DNA from: an uncultured Clostridia bacterium
GTDB taxonomy: Bacteria > Bacillota > Clostridia > Oscillospirales > CAG-272
Assembly (NCBI GenBank): GCA_937884385.1
Contig: CALGCW010000330.1
Location: 1-9,170, forward strand
Reading direction: 5' to 3'
Length of the DNA: 9,170 bases
In this document: piece after piece, positions 5,939-9,170 of the stretch
Layout of the letters: the number at the start of each line of letters is the position of its first letter
Position numbering within the stretch: position 1 is the first letter of the stretch
Translations under genes and position numbers: made by a program
Notes under the pieces: generated by a model
Told to the model about the DNA's origin: nothing
The model's database searches: none
Seen by the model: only the letters and a program-made list of their open reading frames with translations

Positions 5939-7996
5939 TTATTCCTCGTTGGAAGCATTCTCTTCCTTGATCTTCATAGCTATATTCATAGGAACCTGCT
6001 CGTAGCCTGTTTCTGTGAATGTGAAGCTACCTCTACCCTGTGTCATAGCACGGAGGGTAATAACGTAGTCAAGGATCTCTGCCTTCGGAATTGTTGCATT
6101 GATGGTCGTATAACCGCGCTTAGCAGCGGGATCCATACCCATAACGCTACCGCGGCGCTTGTTGAGGTTGGACATAACGTCACCAACGTAGGATTCGGGA
6201 ACTGTGACAGCGAGATCGCCAACGGGCTCAAGAAGAACGGGGTTAGCGAGCTTCATGCACTCCTTGTATGCAAGGGATGCAGCCATCTTAAAGGACATTT
6301 CGTTAGAGTCAACGTCGTGGTAAGAACCGTCAAAGAGGTTCGCTGCAAGCTTGATTACGGGATAGCCGTAAACACCGCGCTTCATAGAATCCTCAAGACC
6401 CTTCTGAACTGCGGGATGGAAGTTCTTCGGAACGGAGCCACCAACTGTGGACTCTGTGAATGTAAGACCTTCTTCTTCACCGGGGAAGAATTCGATCTTA
6501 ACGTCACCGTACTGACCGTGACCGCCGGACTGCTTCTTATGCTTACCCTGAACGGAAACTCTCTTGGTGATCATTTCACGGTAAGCGATCTTGGGAAGAT
6601 CAAGCTTAACGGAAACGCCAAATCTGGATTTAAGCTTCGCTTCGATAACGGAAATGTGCATATCGCCCATGCCGTAAAGAACGAGCTGATGTGTTTCAGG
6701 GTTATTTTCAAACTTAATGGTCTTGTCCTCTTCGCAGAGCTTTGTAACACCGAGAGAGATCTTATCCTCATCACCCTTGGAAAGAGGAGCGATGGACTGA
6801 GCCATAAAGGGTACGGGATAAGTGGTTCTTGCATAGTGAATATCACTGTTCCAAGCAAGTGTATCGCCTGTATTTGTATTTGCAAGCTTAGCCGTCATAC
6901 CGATATCGCCGCAGCAAAGCACGTCGACCTCGGTCTGTGTCTTACCCTTAACGATGTAGATGTGAGCCATCTTTTCGTTTGTGTCTGTAGATGTATTCTT
7001 AAGGAGCATATCCTTTCTGAGTGTACCGTTCATAACCTTGAAGAAGGACATCTTACCAACGAACGGGTCGGATACTGTCTTGAATACGAAGAGAGCTGTT
7101 TCGCCTTCAGCTTCGATCTCCTTTTCATCGCCGCCCTCAAGAAGCTCAACCTTCTTAGCGGTGTGTCTGGGGAAGGACTCGTCGATAACGTCAAGAAGTG
7201 ACCAAACGCCCCAAAGCTTTGTAGCAGCGCCGCAAAGAACGGGAACGATCTCACCGTGGATAACACCCTCGTGAACCGCATTAAGAGCTTCCATAGGAGT
7301 GATCTCCTCGCCCTCAAAGTACTTCATCATAAGGTCCTCATTTGTGGATGCAACTGCTTCCATAAGCATATCGCGGTATTTTTCCATAGCCTCTGTATTC
7401 TCTGCGGGAACGGGCTGAACGGAATGCTGACCCTTATCGGAGAAAAGATGAGCCTCCTGCTTAATAAGGTCGATAGCGCCAAGAACCTTGCCGTCCTTGA
7501 CCATAGGAATAGTAAGAGGACAAATATTCTTGCCGAATTTTTCGTGGAGAGAGTCAAGAACTCTGCCGAATCTTGCCTCGTTATCGTCAAATTTATTGAT
7601 AAAGAATGCTGTGGGAAGATCCGATTCACGTGCATAGTCCCAAGCAAGCTCAGTACCAACCTCGATACCTGCCTTACCGTCAACTAGGATGAGAGCTGCG
7701 TCTGCAACGCGAAGAGCCTGCTTAACCTCACCAACGAAGTCAAGGAAGCCGGGCGTGTCAAGAACGTTTATCTTTGTGTTCTTCCACATAAAGGGAGCAA
7801 CCTTTGATGCGAGCGAGAAGCCGCGCTTGATCTCTTCGGGATCGTAGTCGCAAACGGTTGTACCGTCAGTAATGTTACCGAATCTGTCAGAAGCCCCTGC
7901 AAGGTGAAGCATAGCCTCAACAAGAGATGTCTTTCCGCTTCCGCTGTGTCCGAGAAGGGCAACGTTTCTGATTCTTTTTGTCTCGATGTTTTGCAT
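5939..7996 (-). CDS. fusA2: Elongation factor G paralogue (EF-G2/FusA2 type translational GTPase)
   Basis: A five-domain translational GTPase of 685 residues, the length of EF-G. G domain: P-loop GHSGSGKT (16-23), switch I KRGFSL (57-62), DTPGFLDF (80-87), INKFD (133-137, NKxD) and CGAAT (255-259). Domain II spans about 298-385, III about 393-470, IV about 471-585 (KHKKQSGGHGQYGDV and GSYHDVDSNE, with the tip histidine H560), and V about 586-675 (LEPVGDLAVTVPESYVGDVMSNLNKRRG). Differences from canonical EF-G point to the EF-G-like paralogue clade: GHSGSGKT for GHIDAGKT, RGFSL for RGITI, NKFD for NKMD, and PGF where canonical EF-G has PGH, which removes the catalytic switch II histidine. It stands alone, without the rpsL-rpsG-tuf genes that usually flank fusA, so the main EF-G is expected elsewhere. 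Start at 7996: AAGG lies 9 nt upstream, and an in-frame stop at 8003-8005 excludes longer starts. The precise role of this clade is unsettled. Confidence 0.93.
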   Translation of the reverse strand: MQNIETKRIRNVALLGHSGSGKTSLVEAMLHLAGASDRFGNITDGTTVCDYDPEEIKRGFSLASKVAPFMWKNTKINVLDTPGFLDFVGEVKQALRVADAALILVDGKAGIEVGTELAWDYARESDLPTAFFINKFDDNEARFGRVLDSLHEKFGKNICPLTIPMVKDGKVLGAIDLIKQEAHLFSDKGQHSVQPVPAENTEAMEKYRDMLMEAVASTNEDLMMKYFEGEEITPMEALNAVHEGVIHGEIVPVLCGAATKLWGVWSLLDVIDESFPRHTAKKVELLEGGDEKEIEAEGETALFVFKTVSDPFVGKMSFFKVMNGTLRKDMLLKNTSTDTNEKMAHIYIVKGKTQTEVDVLCCGDIGMTAKLANTNTGDTLAWNSDIHYARTTYPVPFMAQSIAPLSKGDEDKISLGVTKLCEEDKTIKFENNPETHQLVLYGMGDMHISVIEAKLKSRFGVSVKLDLPKIAYREMITKRVSVQGKHKKQSGGHGQYGDVKIEFFPGEEEGLTFTESTVGGSVPKNFHPAVQKGLEDSMKRGVYGYPVIKLAANLFDGSYHDVDSNEMSFKMAASLAYKECMKLANPVLLEPVGDLAVTVPESYVGDVMSNLNKRRGSVMGMDPAAKRGYTTINATIPKAEILDYVITLRAMTQGRGSFTFTETGYEQVPMNIAMKIKEENASNEE

Positions 7997-8002
7997 AGGA
8001 AT

Positions 8003-8017
8003 TTACCTTGTCCGCAT
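8003..8017 (-). other. Possible five-codon upstream ORF in the EF-G paralogue leader
   Basis: On the minus strand, ATG CGG ACA AGG TAA (Met-Arg-Thr-Arg-stop) lies 6 nt ahead of the main start and is preceded by AAAGGG at 7-nt spacing, a better spaced ribosome binding site than that of the main gene. The main gene's AAGG lies inside this mini-ORF. Translating it could couple or buffer initiation at the main ATG. A chance arrangement cannot be excluded at this length. Confidence 0.25.
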
Positions 8018-8025
8018 ATGCGGAC
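8010..8025. repeat. 16-bp perfect palindrome in the EF-G paralogue leader
   Basis: GTCCGCATATGCGGAC is a perfect palindrome with no spacer, directly 5' of the AAGG ribosome binding site on the minus strand. It is GC-rich inside an otherwise AT-rich leader of about 100 nt. It may be a DNA-binding site within the transcribed region or an mRNA stem that gates ribosome access. A weaker AT-rich palindrome (8063-8081, CCAAAA...TTTTGG) lies further upstream in the same leader. Confidence 0.5.
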
Positions 8026-8106
8026 CCTTTCAAAAATAATATGTAAAATGCTAAATTATTAACCAAAAATATATATTTTGGGCAATTATTTTCCATCCTG
8101 CCCTCT

Positions 8107-8135
8107 ATTATACACATTTTTTCCTTATTTTTCAA
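8107..8135 (-). promoter_or_regulatory. Sigma-A promoter for the EF-G paralogue gene
   Basis: On the minus strand, -35 TTGAAA (8130-8135) and -10 TATAAT (8107-8112) are spaced by 17 bp. Transcription should start near 8100, giving a leader of about 100 nt, the longest in the window, which contains the palindromes at 8063-8081 and 8010-8025. Confidence 0.85.
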
Positions 8136-8374
8136 GAGTTTTTTTGATATTTATAAACACCGCCTGTAGAAATTTGAACTCGTTTTTTGTGCAATTTTGA
8201 CAATGATTTCACAATTTTTACTCATATTCCCCGCTTCTTGCCTTATTTCAATCCACAATTGCTGTTAACCCGGCGGTGATCCGAGCATTTTTCAATATCG
8301 AGCAATGTATAGATCACGCATATAAATCAACACCAAAAATTGCCTTTTCACGCGATAATTTTTGCCAATCTCTA
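8136..8374. other. AT-rich divergent intergenic region, no gene seen
   Basis: Positions 7997-8433 have no ordinary gene. Apart from the two divergent promoters and the leader features listed separately, this middle part shows no plausible small ORF with a ribosome binding site, no RNA gene and no strong hairpin. A short inverted pair (GTGATC near 8276 with GATCAC near 8313) is too short and far apart to weigh. A consensus TTGACA near 8199 lacks a -10 partner at 17 bp. Confidence 0.6.
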
Positions 8375-8403
8375 TTGATAAATCGTAAAATTTATGCTAT
8401 AAT
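8375..8403 (+). promoter_or_regulatory. Sigma-A promoter (extended -10) for the MBL hydrolase-gltX unit
   Basis: -35 TTGATA (8375-8380) and -10 TATAAT (8398-8403) are spaced by 17 bp, with TGC immediately before the -10 giving an extended -10 motif. The expected transcript start near 8410 lies downstream of an in-frame ATG at 8407, which therefore cannot be the start codon; this supports initiation at 8434. Confidence 0.85.
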
Positions 8404-8433
8404 ATTATGATTTTATTGATTTTGGGGGTATAT

Positions 8434-9060
8434 ATGGAAATAATTTCATTAAAGCCCACGGGCTTTTCCTCAAATTGCTTTCTCATCGTCTCGGGCGGTG
8501 AAGCGTTTGCGGTAGATCCCTCTATAAGCGAGGATACCATCCTGAGTGAGCTTGAGAGACGCTCTCTGAGGCTTCGCGGAGTATTGCTCACACACGGTCA
8601 TTTTGATCATATCTGGCGTCTTGAAAAGCTCAGAGAGAAAACGGGCGCACCCGTCTACGTTCACGAGCTTGACGCAGAAATGCTCACAGATTCCCGCAAA
8701 AACGCATATTCGTCGTTTATGTACGGAGAATTCTCCGTTGGAGAAGCGGACGTTCTCCTTCGTGACGGTGACACGCTGGCGCTTGGTGACGAAGCCTTAA
8801 AGGTTATCCACACTCCGGGTCACACAAAGGGCTCGGTGTGCTTCGATACGGGCGATTCCCTTATAACCGGAGACACACTTTTTGCCGAGGGCTTTGGAAG
8901 GTATGACCTTTACGGCGGTGATCTCGATGCTCTCAAGACATCTCTCAAAATGCTTTGTGAGATGGCGAAAACGGAGCACAGATGGATCTTCCCCGGTCAC
9001 GGAGAGTCCTCCACACTCAAGACCGCTACCGAAAATTTGAAATTTTACTTTGATTTTTAA
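8434..9060 (+). CDS. MBL-fold metallohydrolase, glyoxalase II-like
   Basis: A cytosolic metallo-beta-lactamase-fold hydrolase of 208 residues, the size of the short bacterial glyoxalase II-like group that lacks the long C-terminal substrate domain. All metal ligands are present: THGHFDH (53-59; H54, H56, D58, H59), H130 in HTPGHTKGS, D147 in GDTLF, and H189 in FPGHG. Such enzymes carry a binuclear Zn/Fe site and hydrolyse thioesters (S-lactoylglutathione-like) or related esters. The substrate is not known, and since many Clostridia lack glutathione a hydroxyacylglutathione hydrolase label would be speculative. The start at 8434 is chosen over the in-frame ATG at 8407 because GGGGG lies 5 nt upstream and because 8407 precedes the predicted transcript start. 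gltX begins 18 nt after the stop with no terminator between, so the two are probably co-transcribed. Confidence 0.92.
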   Translation: MEIISLKPTGFSSNCFLIVSGGEAFAVDPSISEDTILSELERRSLRLRGVLLTHGHFDHIWRLEKLREKTGAPVYVHELDAEMLTDSRKNAYSSFMYGEFSVGEADVLLRDGDTLALGDEALKVIHTPGHTKGSVCFDTGDSLITGDTLFAEGFGRYDLYGGDLDALKTSLKMLCEMAKTEHRWIFPGHGESSTLKTATENLKFYFDF

Positions 9061-9078
9061 CCGAAAGGATGTATAAAT

Positions 9079-9170
9079 ATGGATTACAAGCTTTTAGCAG
9101 ATTTGCTTTTTCCCCACGTAACTAAAACTCCCGAGGAGATAGAGGCTCTCTACCCCGCCCGCAAGCTTCC
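9079..9170 (+). CDS. gltX: Glutamate--tRNA ligase, N-terminal 30 codons (runs off the right edge)
   Basis: The visible peptide begins MDYKLLADLLFPHVTKTPEE and continues IEALYPARKL. This matches the N-terminal extension of Firmicutes glutamyl-tRNA synthetases (x-YxxLADLLFPxxTKTxEEhExxYPxRxL), which in the family is followed closely by the class I HIGH-like motif within RFAPSPTGFxHxG; that motif lies beyond the edge. The enzyme charges tRNA-Glu with glutamate for translation and supplies Glu-tRNA for other pathways. AAAGGA (9064-9069) lies 9 nt upstream. The gene follows the MBL hydrolase by 18 nt without a promoter or terminator between. The call rests on only 30 residues, but their pattern is distinctive. 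Confidence 0.82.
   Translation, partial: MDYKLLADLLFPHVTKTPEEIEALYPARKL

Noticed and set aside
6317..7201. Plus-strand open frame of 294 codons opposite the EF-G paralogue
   Set aside because: It lies wholly antisense to a clear five-domain GTPase, has no convincing domain, and its Cys/Leu-rich composition is what codon bias on the other strand produces.
8169..8180. Shared string AAATTTGAACT here and near 5846, as a possible dispersed repeat
   Set aside because: Eleven AT-rich bases with no extended similarity on either side; compatible with chance.
8199..8227. Consensus -35 TTGACA in the divergent intergenic region as an extra plus-strand promoter
   Set aside because: The hexamer 17 bp downstream (ACTCAT) does not resemble a -10 box, and the promoter at 8375-8403 is far better.
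8407..8433. Upstream start codon adding nine residues (MILLILGVY) to the MBL hydrolase
   Set aside because: The ATG falls 4 bp after the -10 box, ahead of the predicted transcript start, and has no ribosome binding site; the ATG at 8434 has GGGGG 5 nt upstream.

Overview
The window looks like a chromosomal stretch from a low-to-moderate GC anaerobic Clostridia-type Bacillota, probably a gut commensal. Support for this: strong Shine-Dalgarno sequences (GGAGG/AAAGGAG), near-consensus sigma-A promoters with 17-bp spacers, a Clostridia-style glutamyl-tRNA synthetase N-terminus, a lipoprotein with a Thr/Pro linker, and a GC-rich CCTTCCCCTGAGGGG repeat of a kind I associate with gut Clostridia. The genus cannot be named from the sequence alone.

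Layout. (1) Positions 1-355, minus strand: the first 91 codons of uracil phosphoribosyltransferase (upp) with its own promoter. (2) Positions 387-3267, minus strand: a compact three-gene operon with one promoter and one terminator. In transcription order it encodes an ICMT/PEMT-like integral membrane methyltransferase, a HAD-superfamily hydrolase with a DxY nucleophile motif, and a MATE-family multidrug/metabolite exporter. The last two genes overlap by ATGA, and the HAD ribosome binding site begins in the stop codon of the methyltransferase. (3) Positions 3314-5595, plus strand: a divergently transcribed 717-residue surface lipoprotein built of OB-fold-like and Ig-like modules with a clear internal duplication. 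It has its own promoter, whose -10 box lies inside a perfect 10-bp inverted repeat, and a strong terminator. (4) Positions 5596-5938: an intergenic region carrying two oppositely oriented copies of a palindromic GC-rich repeat around an AT-rich core (MITE- or REP-doublet-like), then two hairpins at the 3' end of the next gene. (5) Positions 5939-8135, minus strand: a monocistronic EF-G paralogue (EF-G2/FusA2 type) with a leader of about 100 nt that holds a 16-bp palindrome and a possible five-codon upstream ORF. (6) Positions 8375 to the right edge, plus strand: an MBL-fold hydrolase of the glyoxalase II type followed 18 nt later by gltX, apparently co-transcribed.

The coding content is mostly housekeeping (upp, fusA2, gltX) plus export and surface genes. 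I see no defence system, CRISPR array, prophage, rRNA or tRNA, and no convincing new multi-gene system. The items most worth a second look are the inverted repeat pair, the modular lipoprotein, the operator-like palindrome on its promoter, the leader of the EF-G paralogue, and that paralogue's loss of the catalytic switch II histidine. Function calls rest on motif recognition by eye; no database search was possible.
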